40,772 nt of DNA from Treponema sp. (GCA_031255615.1 JAIRSD010000137.1:1-40772), one strand, 5' to 3'. Counted from the stretch's first letter, positions 6,700-16,108 are shown. The notes: generated by a model from the letters alone, not told the origin. Program-made: numbers and translations.

Positions 6700-8835
6700 T
6701 TATTCGGCAATTCCCCGCACCGGGCCCCGCCGGGGGGCGGATCCGGCGATTCCCAGATTCCATTCACCCTCAAAGATTCTGAAAATGGCAAGCAATTCCC
6801 CGTTTTGGGAATCGTACCAGGAGATGCCCCCCTCCGTGTCAAGGACGATAAAGCGGGGACCCCCGCCGGTAATCCGGCGGGGAAGGGCCGGCCCCCGTTC
6901 AAAGCCGCCGGCCCCCCAGGGACGGTGAATCCCCCCTTCCCCCAGGGTAGAGGCCGCAAAGCCCTCCGCTTCGGCGATGCTAAGCTCCATATTCTCCCCG
7001 GGGTACTCGGCAATCCGTTCCGAACCGGCGGGATCCTGAAAATTTAGGCGGATAAGGGAGGTCCGCCGTTTCCCTCCGGATTCTTCCACCGCCGTCCCGT
7101 AGATTGTCCCCGAGGGGCCCCGGTATACCTGGGCCCCGATGAAGGCGGGGTAGGGCAGGGCCACCGTCTCCCTTGTAAGGGTGTCGATCATAAGGAAGGG
7201 ATCCCCCGACGAAGCCCGGCCCAGAATGATGCTGTCCCGGCTGACGAAGGCCGCGTCCAGGGAACCGGCGGAAGTTTCGGTATACCGGGCTTCCCCGTTT
7301 GCCAGGGAAAAGACCGATACATTTCCCCCCAGATCAAGAAAAAGCCCCTGATCATCCAGGACCGCCACGGAACGCAAGGAGAAAGGCCCGGCGGAAGATC
7401 GTCCGGCATTTCCGCCCCTCCGCGGGGGGCGGTTTAGGAGGAGAAGATCCAGTCCGGCCTCAGGGGAACGGGGTCCGTGGAGCGCGGGATAGGGCAGGGG
7501 AGAGCCGTCCTGCCAAAGGATGAATCGATCTGTTCCCGGTCCGTCCCCGCTCCATGAAGGGGAAATTCCCCCGGCGGTAATCCGGGTATAGGCCCCGCAG
7601 TTCTCCAAAACCAGGGGAAACCCGTCTTTTAGGTCGAGAAAATTCAGGGGAATACGGCCCAGGCTGTTTTCCCCGGTAAGGAAGGCGATGTCCCCTGTTC
7701 CCGCCGCGGCATCCGGTAGCCGCAGTTGTTTATTTGTCCTTAAACGCGCCGGAGGGGAAGGGGGGGATTCCAGATCCAGGCGCAGCAATTCCCCATCCCC
7801 CGTGCCTACCGCGATGCGGGGCGGGGAATGCGCCCCCTCCCCCGGAATCACCGCCAGGGCGCCTATACTCATACCGGCGGGAGAAGGGTAGAATCCCCGC
7901 TGTCGGAGCTTGTCAAAGGCGTCCATCTCGAACCGGTAGATCCCCTCCCTCCCGGCGGGAAGGGGTTTTCCGGCCCCTCCTTTCCCGGCGGCGGCCAGGC
8001 AGTAGAGTTCGTCCCCCCTGACCGCGAGGATTCCCCCGGATATAGCGGGATCCCGGTCAAGCTCATAGCCCGTGTCGGCCCCCAGCACCACGAGGCCGCC
8101 GCCGTCAAAACCGGCAAGATAACGGTTGTTTCCAAAAAGGAGGGGGCTGTTAAGATCCATGGGGGCGTCGAAATTCAGGGGAAGGCCGAATTCATCCTTT
8201 GCCGGGGCAAGGTTCAATTCCCGGCCCCCCCGCAGTTCCCAATAGGAGAGTGTCCCCGAAGGGGAGTAGACCAGCAGCGCCTTTTCGGTGCGGCCTATGG
8301 CGGCAAAAGCGGCGGAAAGGGGAAATTCTTCCGGCATATTCCGGGGCTTAATGAGCAATGTTCCGGTTTCAGGATCCACCAGGACGACGCCGGTTCCGCC
8401 GGAACAGGAGACCGCCAGGTACGCTCCCCCGGCGGAGTAGCTGAGGCCCTGCAGCGGATCCTCAAAGGGCAGGGTGAAAAGACGTTCCAGGGAAAGATAA
8501 TCCCAAGCGGAAATCCGGCGGCGCCCCAGGCCGTCATCTTCGATAAAGGCGATTTGGGACTTCCCCGGACGGCGAACCATGGCAAGGATCGGCAGGCTGC
8601 TTATCTGGAAACGCATGACCGCCTGCCCTTGTTCAAGATCCCAGACCCCTAGAAAACCGTCTTCCCCGGCGCTGAGGAGCCGCCGGCCGTCATAGGATAT
8701 GCTGGTTACCTTCCCCCGGTGGCCGCCGGGGATGGCATCGCGGAAGATCCAAGGTATATTCCCGCCCCCTCCGTCTTGCGCCCAAAGTACGGATCCAATA
8801 ACCAACAGAACCGGCAGCAGGACCGCCCTTTTCAC
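6700..8835 (-). CDS. secreted WD40-like beta-propeller protein, unknown function
   Basis: A 711-residue protein with a clear signal peptide (MKRAVLLPVLLVIGSVLWAQ). A WD40-type repeat follows near residues 38-75, GHRGKVTSISYDGRRLLSAG then GFLGVWDLEQG. Further degenerate blades run through the rest (SAWDYLSLERLF, GGTGVVLVDPETG, GTLSYWELRGG, GGLVVLGADTG). This predicts one or two periplasmic beta-propellers, probably a scaffold. The start is GTG at 8835 with only a weak purine-rich site. It is the last gene downstream of rseP (68-nt gap), so it may be co-expressed with the rpsB-rseP block. I cannot name a function. Confidence 0.75.
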   Translation of the reverse strand: MKRAVLLPVLLVIGSVLWAQDGGGGNIPWIFRDAIPGGHRGKVTSISYDGRRLLSAGEDGFLGVWDLEQGQAVMRFQISSLPILAMVRRPGKSQIAFIEDDGLGRRRISAWDYLSLERLFTLPFEDPLQGLSYSAGGAYLAVSCSGGTGVVLVDPETGTLLIKPRNMPEEFPLSAAFAAIGRTEKALLVYSPSGTLSYWELRGGRELNLAPAKDEFGLPLNFDAPMDLNSPLLFGNNRYLAGFDGGGLVVLGADTGYELDRDPAISGGILAVRGDELYCLAAAGKGGAGKPLPAGREGIYRFEMDAFDKLRQRGFYPSPAGMSIGALAVIPGEGAHSPPRIAVGTGDGELLRLDLESPPSPPARLRTNKQLRLPDAAAGTGDIAFLTGENSLGRIPLNFLDLKDGFPLVLENCGAYTRITAGGISPSWSGDGPGTDRFILWQDGSPLPYPALHGPRSPEAGLDLLLLNRPPRRGGNAGRSSAGPFSLRSVAVLDDQGLFLDLGGNVSVFSLANGEARYTETSAGSLDAAFVSRDSIILGRASSGDPFLMIDTLTRETVALPYPAFIGAQVYRGPSGTIYGTAVEESGGKRRTSLIRLNFQDPAGSERIAEYPGENMELSIAEAEGFAASTLGEGGIHRPWGAGGFERGPALPRRITGGGPRFIVLDTEGGISWYDSQNGELLAIFRIFEGEWNLGIAGSAPRRGPVRGIAE

Positions 8836-8903
8836 GGCCCTGACCCTAAAAACTCCGGCCCCGGACGGAAACCGCGGAAGAAAAGGGGGGCGGCGGCCTC
8901 ATG

Positions 8904-10253
8904 CTAACGGCGGACCAAAAACAGAATATCGCCGAAGACGGCAAAGACTAAAAGTCCAAAGATCAGCACCACGCCCACGGTCTGGAAGGCGTTGATAACC
9001 CGGGGGTGGAGGGGCTTCCGTTTCACCGCCTCCACCAGGAAAAGGACTATGGAACCCCCGTCCAGCACCGGCAGGGGGAGGAGGTTCATGACGCAGAGGG
9101 CGATGGAAATAACGGCAAGGAAATTAAACACCGAACTGAGGCCCCTGCCGATACCCTCGGCGAAACCCTCCGCGGCTACATCGCCGGTCATAAGGGTGAT
9201 CCGCAGGGGGCCGGACACCGCCTGGGTTAAATCGATGCCCCTGAAAAGGAGGGCCAGACTTTCCAAAGAAACCCTCAGGGTCTTCCACGCCTCCCCCGCC
9301 CCCCGGGCCGCGGCCAGGGGAGGGGAAAGGGGCGGGGAACGGTAATTTATAAAACGGTAACTGAACCCCAGTTCCGGCGCGCCGTCGGTATAGACGGGGA
9401 TCACCGTCGCTTCCCCTTCAACCCCGTCCCGCTCATACTCCACCCTTAGAGTCTGGGGTTCCGCTTCCAGAACCTTGGCCAAGGCCAGGGTATGGGGAAG
9501 GGCCGTACCGTTGACCCGGAGAATCCGGTCCCCGCTTTGGAGCCCCGCGGCGGCGGCGGGGCCGGTAACCCCGTCAAGGACCGGATCGGTCCAGAAGTAG
9601 ACCCCAATTTTCCCGGCCCCGGTTTTTTTGTCCAGTTCCGGCCTGATGGAAATATTCAGAATCTCCCCGTTCCGATCCACTTTGAGCAGGAGTTTCTTTT
9701 CGGGATTTACGGCGATGCTCTCTTTTACCTCGTGGTAATAGGGGGTTTCCTTGCCGTTGACCTCCAGAATCCGGTCGCCGGTCTTGAGCCCCGCGTCGTC
9801 GGCGGGATAGGCCTCTCCGGGGCTCATATCCGAGGCCAGGATGATCCGGTTTTCCAGGGTGTTTACCTCGAATCCCGCGCCCCAGGTAAAGGAAAAAATA
9901 ACCACCGCGAAGATTAGGTTGAAGAAGGGGCCCGCGAAACAGACCAGAATCCTGCGGAAAGGGTTGACGCTGAAAAAACTGCCCGGCGAAGGATTGACTG
10001 AATTCTGTTTATTTTCCCAGGCTTCCTGGAATTCGTTCTCCCCCTTCATTTTGCAGTAACCCCCCAGGGGAAAGAATCCCAGGCGGTATTCGGTCCCCCG
10101 GAACTTCTTTTTTAGAAGGGGTTTTCCCCAGCCGATGGAGAAGGCTTCCACCTCTACGCCCACCAGCCGGGCCGCAAGAAAATGTCCTAATTCGTGGATA
10201 AAAACCACGATTCCCAGGCCGGCAAGGCCGAAAAGTATCTTTATCACGGTCAT
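8904..10253 (-). CDS. rseP: RseP-type site-2 zinc metalloprotease
   Basis: An intramembrane M50 protease that in model organisms cleaves anti-sigma factors and leftover signal peptides. The first membrane helix carries the zinc motif HELGH (residues 20-24), and the third zinc ligand region is MNLLPLPVLDGG near the C-terminus. Two PDZ domains lie between: one around GLKTGDRILEVNGKETPYY and one around GLQSGDRILRVNGTALP. The protein has 449 residues, as expected for the two-PDZ type. AAGGAAG lies about 10 nt before the ATG. It follows dxr by 6 nt, a classical arrangement in the rpsB-tsf-frr-uppS-cdsA-dxr-rseP cluster. Confidence 0.94.
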   Translation of the reverse strand: MTVIKILFGLAGLGIVVFIHELGHFLAARLVGVEVEAFSIGWGKPLLKKKFRGTEYRLGFFPLGGYCKMKGENEFQEAWENKQNSVNPSPGSFFSVNPFRRILVCFAGPFFNLIFAVVIFSFTWGAGFEVNTLENRIILASDMSPGEAYPADDAGLKTGDRILEVNGKETPYYHEVKESIAVNPEKKLLLKVDRNGEILNISIRPELDKKTGAGKIGVYFWTDPVLDGVTGPAAAAGLQSGDRILRVNGTALPHTLALAKVLEAEPQTLRVEYERDGVEGEATVIPVYTDGAPELGFSYRFINYRSPPLSPPLAAARGAGEAWKTLRVSLESLALLFRGIDLTQAVSGPLRITLMTGDVAAEGFAEGIGRGLSSVFNFLAVISIALCVMNLLPLPVLDGGSIVLFLVEAVKRKPLHPRVINAFQTVGVVLIFGLLVFAVFGDILFLVRR

Positions 10254-10259
10254 ATTGTT

Positions 10260-11351
10260 TTACTTCCTTATCCGCACCGCGGCAATTTCCCGAGATCGCC
10301 GGTCGGTCTCCATTACCGATTCTATGTCCATGGGTCCCTCCCAGTTTTGATCTAAAACATAACGAACAAGGTCCGGGATATCAAGAAAACCCAGGCGGCC
10401 CTGGAAAAAGGCCGCCGCCGCCGCCTCGTTGGCCCCATTAAAGGCGCAGGGATAAAGCCCCCCCCGCCGGGCCGCCTCGTAGCCAAGGGGCAGCAGGGGG
10501 AACCGTTCCCCGTCGGGCTCCTCAAAGTCCAGGCGCAGACCCGGAAGATCTAAGGGGTCGAAAGACGCGGGGGCCGCCTCCGGCCAATAGAGGGCTTCCT
10601 GGATGGGAAGCCGCATGTCCGGACGGGAAAGCTGGGCATAGAGGACCCCGCCGGCGGTCCTGATAAGAGAATGGACCACGCTCTGGGGATGGACAACGAC
10701 CTTTACCTGTTCCGGCTTCATATCAAAGAGCCTTACCGCCTCTATCACCTCCAGGGCCTTGTTTGCCATGGTGGCGGAATCCAGGGTGATCTTGGGCCCC
10801 ATGTTCCAGGTAGGGTGGGCCAGCGCATCGGCGGCGGTAACCCCCTTTAGCTGTTCCCTGCTGTAGCCCCGAAAGGGGCCCCCGGAGGCGGTAAGGATGA
10901 TCTCCGCCGTTTCCGAACCGTGGGCCTTAAGGAGCTTGAAGATCGCCGCGTGTTCAGAATCCACCGGAATGATAGGAACCCCTTCCGCCTCCGCCAGGGC
11001 TTTGACGAGGGGGTAAGCCATCACCACGGTCTCTTTGTTTGCCAAAGCCAGGGCGGAACGGGCCTTGAGACAGGCCAGTGAGGGGGCGAGGCCCGCAGCC
11101 CCCGCTATACCGTTCACCGTGATCTCCGCCTCCGCCTTCCCAATGGCCGGAAGGAGTTCATCCGCCAGGACCAGGCGGGCGCCGGGGAAGGGCTTCCCCA
11201 ACTTTGTCAGTTCCGCCGCCCTGGATTTGGCGGAAAGAAGGACAACCTCAAAATCGCCGGGGCGGCCGCGGACCACATCCAGGGCGCTCCTGCCGATGGA
11301 TCCCGTGGCCCCCAGGATCGCTAGGCGTTTTTTCTTTTTCCGGGCTTCCAT
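10260..11351 (-). CDS. dxr: 1-deoxy-D-xylulose 5-phosphate reductoisomerase
   Basis: Second step of the MEP isoprenoid pathway: NADPH-dependent conversion of DXP to 2-C-methyl-D-erythritol 4-phosphate. The N-terminal Rossmann motif is AILGATGSIGRSALDVV. Further landmarks are NGIAGAAGLAPSLACL, ALANKETVV, PVDSEHAAIF (metal and substrate site), LTASGGPF, HPTWNMGPKITLDSATMANK and VVHPQSVVHSLI. At 363 residues it is slightly shorter than most family members but shows no internal gap in the motifs. It lies 3 nt after cdsA and 6 nt before rseP. It supplies precursor for UppS upstream in the same block. Confidence 0.96.
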   Translation of the reverse strand: MEARKKKKRLAILGATGSIGRSALDVVRGRPGDFEVVLLSAKSRAAELTKLGKPFPGARLVLADELLPAIGKAEAEITVNGIAGAAGLAPSLACLKARSALALANKETVVMAYPLVKALAEAEGVPIIPVDSEHAAIFKLLKAHGSETAEIILTASGGPFRGYSREQLKGVTAADALAHPTWNMGPKITLDSATMANKALEVIEAVRLFDMKPEQVKVVVHPQSVVHSLIRTAGGVLYAQLSRPDMRLPIQEALYWPEAAPASFDPLDLPGLRLDFEEPDGERFPLLPLGYEAARRGGLYPCAFNGANEAAAAAFFQGRLGFLDIPDLVRYVLDQNWEGPMDIESVMETDRRSREIAAVRIRK

Positions 11352-11354
11352 GGT

Positions 11355-12197
11355 TTAAAAAATAAGCCGGTAGATGATGTAGAACACCGGCGCCGCCAGG
11401 GAAAGGGAATCGATGCAATCCAGCACTCCCCCGCGGCCCGGGATGAGGGCCCCCGAGTCTTTTACGCCGGCGCTCCGTTTCATGGCGGATTCCGCCAGAT
11501 CTCCCAGGTTCGCGGCGATCCCCGTACAGAGGCCGATGATGATGCCGCCCAGGGAGGGAGGCAGGCGGGACGCAAAAACCGGCCTGCCCCAAATTTCCGC
11601 GCCGATGCCGAGGAGAATCGAAACACCGATGCCGCCGATGAAACCGGCGATGCTCTTGTTCGGACTGGCGGCGACGACGCCCCGGTTTCCCCTGCCGAAC
11701 AGCATGCCCGCCGCCCATGCCGCCGAATCGTTGACGAAGACGATCAGGAGGAAGGCCAAAATCACCATGCCCGCCTGGGGGAATAGGGTCATCCGCACAA
11801 TGCAGGCCATAAAGAGTCCCGGATAGAGCATGACGGAAAAACCAGCGGCGGCCCTTTCCGCATAGTCCTTGAGCTTTTCCCGGGACCAGAAGACCCGGCT
11901 CGCGAGGAGCCAGGAGGCGCCCAGGACCGGGAGGCTGGAAAAGATCCCCGGCTCCCCCAGATTCTCCAGCACCGCGGCGACGGGGGCCAGGGATCCCAGA
12001 ACCGCCGCCTCTACGGGGTGGATAGCTGTTCCTTTCCGCCCCAGGATCAGGGCAAATTCCCGGGCCCCCAGGGCGCTAAAGAGGATTACCAGGATATTCA
12101 GGGCCAAATAATGATGATAAGGGAGGAACAGAACAATCCCCGCGATAAGGGGAATCCCCAGGGAGAAAACAAGGAGCCGCTGGAATATTTTTTTCAT
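11355..12197 (-). CDS. cdsA: phosphatidate cytidylyltransferase
   Basis: Makes CDP-diacylglycerol from phosphatidate and CTP, the branch point of phospholipid synthesis, in the inner membrane. The 280-residue product is strongly hydrophobic (about eight membrane segments). It carries VNDSAAWAAGMLFGRG, SPNKSIAGFIGG and a C-terminal signature SAMKRSAGVKDSGALIPGRG followed by GVLDCIDS. In the usual signature the last part reads GHGG and LDRxDS; here these are GRGG and LDCIDS, a visible deviation. The ATG at 12197 overlaps the uppS stop by 3 nt (ATGA). An upstream in-frame start would lie wholly inside uppS and is rejected. Confidence 0.92.
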   Translation of the reverse strand: MKKIFQRLLVFSLGIPLIAGIVLFLPYHHYLALNILVILFSALGAREFALILGRKGTAIHPVEAAVLGSLAPVAAVLENLGEPGIFSSLPVLGASWLLASRVFWSREKLKDYAERAAAGFSVMLYPGLFMACIVRMTLFPQAGMVILAFLLIVFVNDSAAWAAGMLFGRGNRGVVAASPNKSIAGFIGGIGVSILLGIGAEIWGRPVFASRLPPSLGGIIIGLCTGIAANLGDLAESAMKRSAGVKDSGALIPGRGGVLDCIDSLSLAAPVFYIIYRLIF

Positions 12198-12952
12198 GGG
12201 GACCCTCTCGCCCCCGGGGCTGCGGAGATCCCCCCGTAACGGCGATCCCGCGTTCCGTAGGAGGCCAGGGCCGCATCCAGATCGGACTCCGCAAAGTCGG
12301 GCCAGTATTTTTCCGATATGCAGTATTCCGCATAGGCCCCCTCCCAAAGAAGGAAGTTGCTGGTCCGGAATTCCCCCGCGGTTCTGATGATCAGGTCCGG
12401 ATCCGGTATATCGGGGTTGTCCAGACAGGAATACAAAAGGGCCTCGGTAAGGCCGCCGGTCTTGCCCGCCGCCGAGTTGTCCGGGGGGCTTTGGAGGCCC
12501 CCCAGGGCGCGGTTGACCGCGCGGACAATCTCATCCCGGCCCCCGTAGTTCAAGGCCAGGATAACCTGCATGCCCCTAAATTCCCGGGTCTCCTCCATGG
12601 CCCTCTCCAGCTCAAGCCGAATGTCCGGGGGAAGCCCCGCCTTATCCCCGGCGTGCCGGATCCGAATACCGTTTTCCCGGTAAAATTCCAGTTCCCCCCG
12701 CAGGTACTGCCGCACCAGGCCCATGATAAAACCCACCTCGTCGGCGGTGCGCTTCCAGTTTTCGGTGGAAAAGGTATATAGGGTTAGATACGATATGCCC
12801 CGGCCGGCGGCGGCCTTAACGATTCGTTTCGCCGTCTTAAGCCCCTCCAGGTGGCCCTGGGTACGGCCCAAGCCCCGGATTTTTGCCCAGCGCCCGTTTC
12901 CGTCCATGATGATTCCCACATGGCCGGGGACCGGGGCTGTTTTTTCCTTCAA
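12194..12952 (-). CDS. uppS: isoprenyl transferase (undecaprenyl diphosphate synthase)
   Basis: Cis-prenyltransferase that makes the polyprenyl carrier for cell-wall and glycan synthesis. Conserved region I is GIIMDGNGRWAKIRGLGRTQGH with the catalytic Asp. YLTLYTFSTENWKR, LALNYGGRDEIVRA, DLIIRTAGEFRTSNFLLWEG and YAEYCISEKYWPDF follow, the full set of family motifs. One variation is RTAGEFRTSNF where RTSGExRxSNF is usual. Its 252 residues are normal. It overlaps cdsA by 3 nt and follows frr by 4 nt, so all are likely on one mRNA. Confidence 0.95.
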   Translation of the reverse strand: MKEKTAPVPGHVGIIMDGNGRWAKIRGLGRTQGHLEGLKTAKRIVKAAAGRGISYLTLYTFSTENWKRTADEVGFIMGLVRQYLRGELEFYRENGIRIRHAGDKAGLPPDIRLELERAMEETREFRGMQVILALNYGGRDEIVRAVNRALGGLQSPPDNSAAGKTGGLTEALLYSCLDNPDIPDPDLIIRTAGEFRTSNFLLWEGAYAEYCISEKYWPDFAESDLDAALASYGTRDRRYGGISAAPGARGSP

Positions 12953-12956
12953 TTGG

Positions 12957-13514
12957 TTATTGCTCCAGTATCTCTTTCTCTTTTTCTTCCAGTGTCTGGT
13001 TCAGTTTGGCGACATAGCTGTCGGTGAGTTTTTGCAGTTCCTCCCCATGCTTGCTTTCTTCGTCCTCCGTAAGACCGCCCTCTTTCAGGAGCTTTTTGAG
13101 CTCCTCGTTGCCGTCCCTGCGGATATTCCGTACCGCGACCCGGCTTTGCTCGGCCTGGGATTTTGCCAGCTTGACCAATTCCTTGCGCCGCTCCTCCGTC
13201 AGGGGAGGAATGTTGACGCGGATCACCTTGCCGTCGTTGCTGGGGTTCAGGGAAAGCTCAGAGGAACGGATAGCCTTTTCGATTTCACCGATGAGGTTCT
13301 TATCCCAAGGCTGGATCACGATGAGCCGGGCTTCGGGAACGGAAATATTGGCCACCTGGTTTAACGGGGATTTTTCCCCGTAGTAGTCCACCCTGATTTT
13401 ATCGAAAAGAGAGGCCGAAGCCCGGCCCGTCCTTAAAGAGGCGAACCCCTCTTTAAGGCTGGCAAGGGTCTTCTTCATCCGATCTTCGCAGCCGCTTATG
13501 GTCTGGTGCATCAT
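12957..13514 (-). CDS. frr: ribosome recycling factor
   Basis: Splits post-termination ribosomes together with EF-G. The 185-residue, highly charged helical protein matches RRF throughout: MKKTLASLKEGFASLRTGRAS, VDYYGEKSPLNQVANISVPE, IQPWDK and LTEERRKELVKLAKSQAE. The length is exact for the family. Its ATG overlaps the tsf stop by 4 nt (ATGA). In many bacteria pyrH lies between tsf and frr. It is absent here, which I recall also being true of T. pallidum. Confidence 0.96.
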   Translation of the reverse strand: MMHQTISGCEDRMKKTLASLKEGFASLRTGRASASLFDKIRVDYYGEKSPLNQVANISVPEARLIVIQPWDKNLIGEIEKAIRSSELSLNPSNDGKVIRVNIPPLTEERRKELVKLAKSQAEQSRVAVRNIRRDGNEELKKLLKEGGLTEDEESKHGEELQKLTDSYVAKLNQTLEEKEKEILEQ

Positions 13515-14368
13515 TGCCCCACCTTAAAATAGACGTAATCCCCTACGCCGATTTTGGCCCCCAGTTGTTTGCCGTACTCCTCCAGGGCCTTGGCGACGGT
13601 GATTTTTTCGTCCTTGACGTAGCCCTGATCCAAAAGACAAGTATCCTGGAGGTACTTGTTCAGCTTGCCCTGGAGGATCTTTTCGAACTGTTCGGGCTTG
13701 GATTCCTTCATAAGGGAGAGCTTCTCGTCCCCCTCCATTTGTTTACGGAAAATTTCTTCCTGATCCTTGAGGAAAGCCCCGTCGATCTTGTCCCGGCTTA
13801 AGGCCATGGGATTAAAGGCGGCGATATGGAGGGCCAGGGTAAAGGCAAAATCCTTCGCCTCCTGTTTCGCGAAGACCTCGTCCTTATCGGCGCAAAGTTT
13901 AACCACCACCCCGATATTGCCGTCCCCATGGATATACTGGGTAAGATACTCCCCGGCCCCGGCCGTAAGAACCTTGATCCGTTTCAGGCTCATGTTTTCC
14001 CGAATCTTGGTAGCCAGGTCTTGCACCAGGGCCCCCAATTCGTCGTTGACGGCGGTGTAACCTTTCTCCAAAACCCGGTCCGCAATGGCGGAACCCAGGG
14101 CGATAAACTCGGGGTTGCGGGCCACAAAGTCGGTCTCCGAGGCCATTTCCACCAAGACGGCGGTGTTGTCCTTAACCTTGACGAAGATCTTCCCTTCATT
14201 GGTCGCCCGGCCGGAACGTTTCTCCAGGGCCGCCAGGCCCTTTTCCTTGAGCAGTTTTTCGGCCTGCTCAAAGTCCCCCCCCGTATCTACCAGGGCTTTC
14301 TTACATTCCATCATCCCGGCCCCGGTCTTTTCCCGGAGCCGTTTTACATCTTCCGCTGTAACAGCCAT
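13511..14368 (-). CDS. tsf: translation elongation factor Ts
   Basis: Nucleotide exchange factor for EF-Tu. The N-terminal UBA-like domain reads VTAEDVKRLREKTGAGMMECK and is followed by a KKAL element. The exchange motif TDFVARNPEF is intact. Later parts include VVVKLCADKDEVFAKQEAKDFA, LALHIAAFNPMAL and a C-terminal QGYVKDEKITVAKALEEYGK. Its 285 residues are normal for a bacterial EF-Ts. It lies 12 nt after rpsB (with a GGAGG site in between) and overlaps frr. Confidence 0.97.
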   Translation of the reverse strand: MAVTAEDVKRLREKTGAGMMECKKALVDTGGDFEQAEKLLKEKGLAALEKRSGRATNEGKIFVKVKDNTAVLVEMASETDFVARNPEFIALGSAIADRVLEKGYTAVNDELGALVQDLATKIRENMSLKRIKVLTAGAGEYLTQYIHGDGNIGVVVKLCADKDEVFAKQEAKDFAFTLALHIAAFNPMALSRDKIDGAFLKDQEEIFRKQMEGDEKLSLMKESKPEQFEKILQGKLNKYLQDTCLLDQGYVKDEKITVAKALEEYGKQLGAKIGVGDYVYFKVGQ

Positions 14369-14380
14369 TTTGGGGCCTCC

Positions 14381-15268
14381 TTATTGGGCATCCTCGTAAA
14401 GTTTATCCACGTCCACCGGAAGTCCGTCGTCGTCCTCCGATTCGACCGGGGATTCCCGGCTGGATTCTTCGGTGGTGGCGTAGGACGCGATGTCAATTTC
14501 CGGATCCTCTTCTTTCTTGGAGACATCGGTCATGATGTCTTCCATGCTTTCATCTTCATCCCCCAGGGTGATGATCTTAAGGCCCACCTCGTTGTCCGCC
14601 TCCACCACCGCGTTGGCGATAATTTGGGTAAAGAGGGTAATCGCCCGGATAGCGTCGTCGTTGCCGGGAATAGGGTAGTCAATGCCTTCCGGATTACAGT
14701 TTGTATCTACCACCGCCACAATGGGGATCTTCATACGCTGGGCTTCGGTAACCGCGATAGCTTCCTTGCGGGTATCAATGACAAAAAGGATCCCCGGAGG
14801 ATCCTTCATCTCCTTGATGCCCCCCAGATTCTTCTGAAGTTTCGACCGTTCCTTGCCCAGGGAGGCGATTTCCTTTTTGGTCAGATTCTCGAAAGTCCCG
14901 TCAACCTCCATCTTTTCCAGCTTTTTCAGCCGGAGCAGGGACTTCTTGATGGTGGTGAAGTTGGTGAGCATCCCCCCCAGCCAGCGGTTGTTTACATAAA
15001 ACATACCGCAGCGGTCGGCCTCTTTCTGGATAGCCTGCTGCGCCTGTTTCTTGGTCCCCACAAAAAGCACCGTTTTGCCGGAGGCCACGGTTTTGCGGAC
15101 CGCCTCATAGGCGTCTTTGATGGCCTGAATGGTCTTTTGCAGATCGATGATGTGGATGCCGTTCCGCTCGGCGAAGATGTATTTCTTCATCCGGGGATCC
15201 CAGCGTTTTACCTGGTGCCCGAAATGCACCCCCGATTCGAGCAGACTCTTCATGGTAACTACTGCCAA
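14381..15268 (-). CDS. rpsB: 30S ribosomal protein S2 (uS2) with acidic C-terminal tail
   Basis: S2 binds the 30S head/body junction with S1. The start is TTG at 15268, giving [19 protein letters not shown], which matches S2 N-termini exactly. GGAGGAGG lies about 6-10 nt upstream, so this TTG is better than the later ATG. Core motifs are [33 protein letters not shown] and [12 protein letters not shown]. The last ~60 residues (from about [12 protein letters not shown]) are very acidic and not part of the usual ~240-residue S2. First gene of the translation/lipid block. Confidence 0.96.
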   Translation of the reverse strand: MAVVTMKSLLESGVHFGHQVKRWDPRMKKYIFAERNGIHIIDLQKTIQAIKDAYEAVRKTVASGKTVLFVGTKKQAQQAIQKEADRCGMFYVNNRWLGGMLTNFTTIKKSLLRLKKLEKMEVDGTFENLTKKEIASLGKERSKLQKNLGGIKEMKDPPGILFVIDTRKEAIAVTEAQRMKIPIVAVVDTNCNPEGIDYPIPGNDDAIRAITLFTQIIANAVVEADNEVGLKIITLGDEDESMEDIMTDVSKKEEDPEIDIASYATTEESSRESPVESEDDDGLPVDVDKLYEDAQ

Positions 15269-15331
15269 TTCTCCTCCTCCCGGGATTTTCCCGCCGGAAA
15301 ACCCCTCGACAAAAACCCTTAATCCTTTCCC

Positions 15332-15378
15332 GGATCTTCCGCACCGAAAGATCCCCGGATAAAACGCGGGTTTTTATC
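15332..15378 (-). promoter_or_regulatory. two hairpins in the rpsB leader
   Basis: Upstream of rpsB on the minus strand, one hairpin pairs 15358-15364 with 15372-15378 (GATAAAA arm). A second pairs 15348-15354 with 15332-15338 (GGATCTT arm), with flanking C/G bases extending the stem. Many bacteria autoregulate rpsB through leader RNA. Whether these stems do so is unproven. I could not fix a promoter in this gap. Confidence 0.3.
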
Positions 15379-15502
15379 AACCGTCCCTGTATCTCACCCC
15401 CCGCCAGGGGAGGGTGGAAAATAGGCGAAAGCCGCGGGCCCCGCCTGCTAACCGGTCCGCGCAGCGGCGCATCCAAATTTCAACGGGACCCCCCTTCCGG
15501 GT

Positions 15503-16108
15503 TTACGGGGCCGCCCATTCGGAGTAACCGTAGGCATAACCATTATCTCTCAGCATGACATAAAATTCGTGGATTGGCAAGCCGACGATAGAACTGTAGG
15601 ACCCCCGGATCCCGGAGATGAAACAGCTTCCCAGCCCCTGGATCCGGTAGGCCCCCGCCACTCCCTGCCACTCCCCGCTGTCCAGGTACCATTCGATCTG
15701 GTCGTCCAGAAGGGGGCTGAAGATCACCTCGCTTAGCACTGAGCGGCAGTCAACGGTGTTGGTCTTTCCCGAATACAGAGCCACCGCGGTTACCACCTGA
15801 TGCGCCCGCCCCTGGAGGCTTTTAAGCATTTCCCTGGCGCTGTCCCGGTCCTCGGCTTTGCCGTAGACCCTGTCGTCCATGGAAATAAGGGTATCCGCTC
15901 CGCAGATCCAGGGCGGATTGCGGCTTTTAAGGTATCCAATAACCTTCCGCACCTTGCGGATCGCCAGTTCCTCCGCCAGCTCCCGAGGCTCCGGACCTTC
16001 TTTGATATTCTCGTCAATTTCCGGGGCAATGATGCTAAAGGGGAGCCCCAGAAGGCGGAAGTACTCCTGCCGCCTTTTGGAGCCCGAAGCAAGGACAATG
16101 GGTTCCAC
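15503..16108 (-). CDS. maf: Maf family nucleoside-triphosphate pyrophosphatase
   Basis: House-cleaning enzyme that hydrolyses non-canonical or modified NTPs (dTTP/UTP-type in many members), historically linked to septum formation. The substrate loop is at the N-terminus, IVLASGSKRRQEYFRLLG. The catalytic region is ICGADTLISMDDRVYGKAED, followed by QGRAHQVVTAVAL. Near the end, GVAGAYRIQGLGSCFISGI and GSYSSIVGLPIHEF complete the family pattern. 201 residues, normal. A strong AGGAAGG lies 5 nt before the ATG. It stands apart from rpsB (234-nt gap) and seems to be its own unit. Confidence 0.93.
   Translation of the reverse strand: MEPIVLASGSKRRQEYFRLLGLPFSIIAPEIDENIKEGPEPRELAEELAIRKVRKVIGYLKSRNPPWICGADTLISMDDRVYGKAEDRDSAREMLKSLQGRAHQVVTAVALYSGKTNTVDCRSVLSEVIFSPLLDDQIEWYLDSGEWQGVAGAYRIQGLGSCFISGIRGSYSSIVGLPIHEFYVMLRDNGYAYGYSEWAAP

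Noticed and set aside
13826..15322. 498-codon plus-strand frame opposite tsf and rpsB
   Set aside because: It is the antisense of two well-identified ribosomal genes and has no family resemblance. Likewise 22921-24819 (minus) opposite the NHL/VWA gene, 29891-31465 (minus) opposite thrA and 35061-36455 (minus) opposite the envelope genes.
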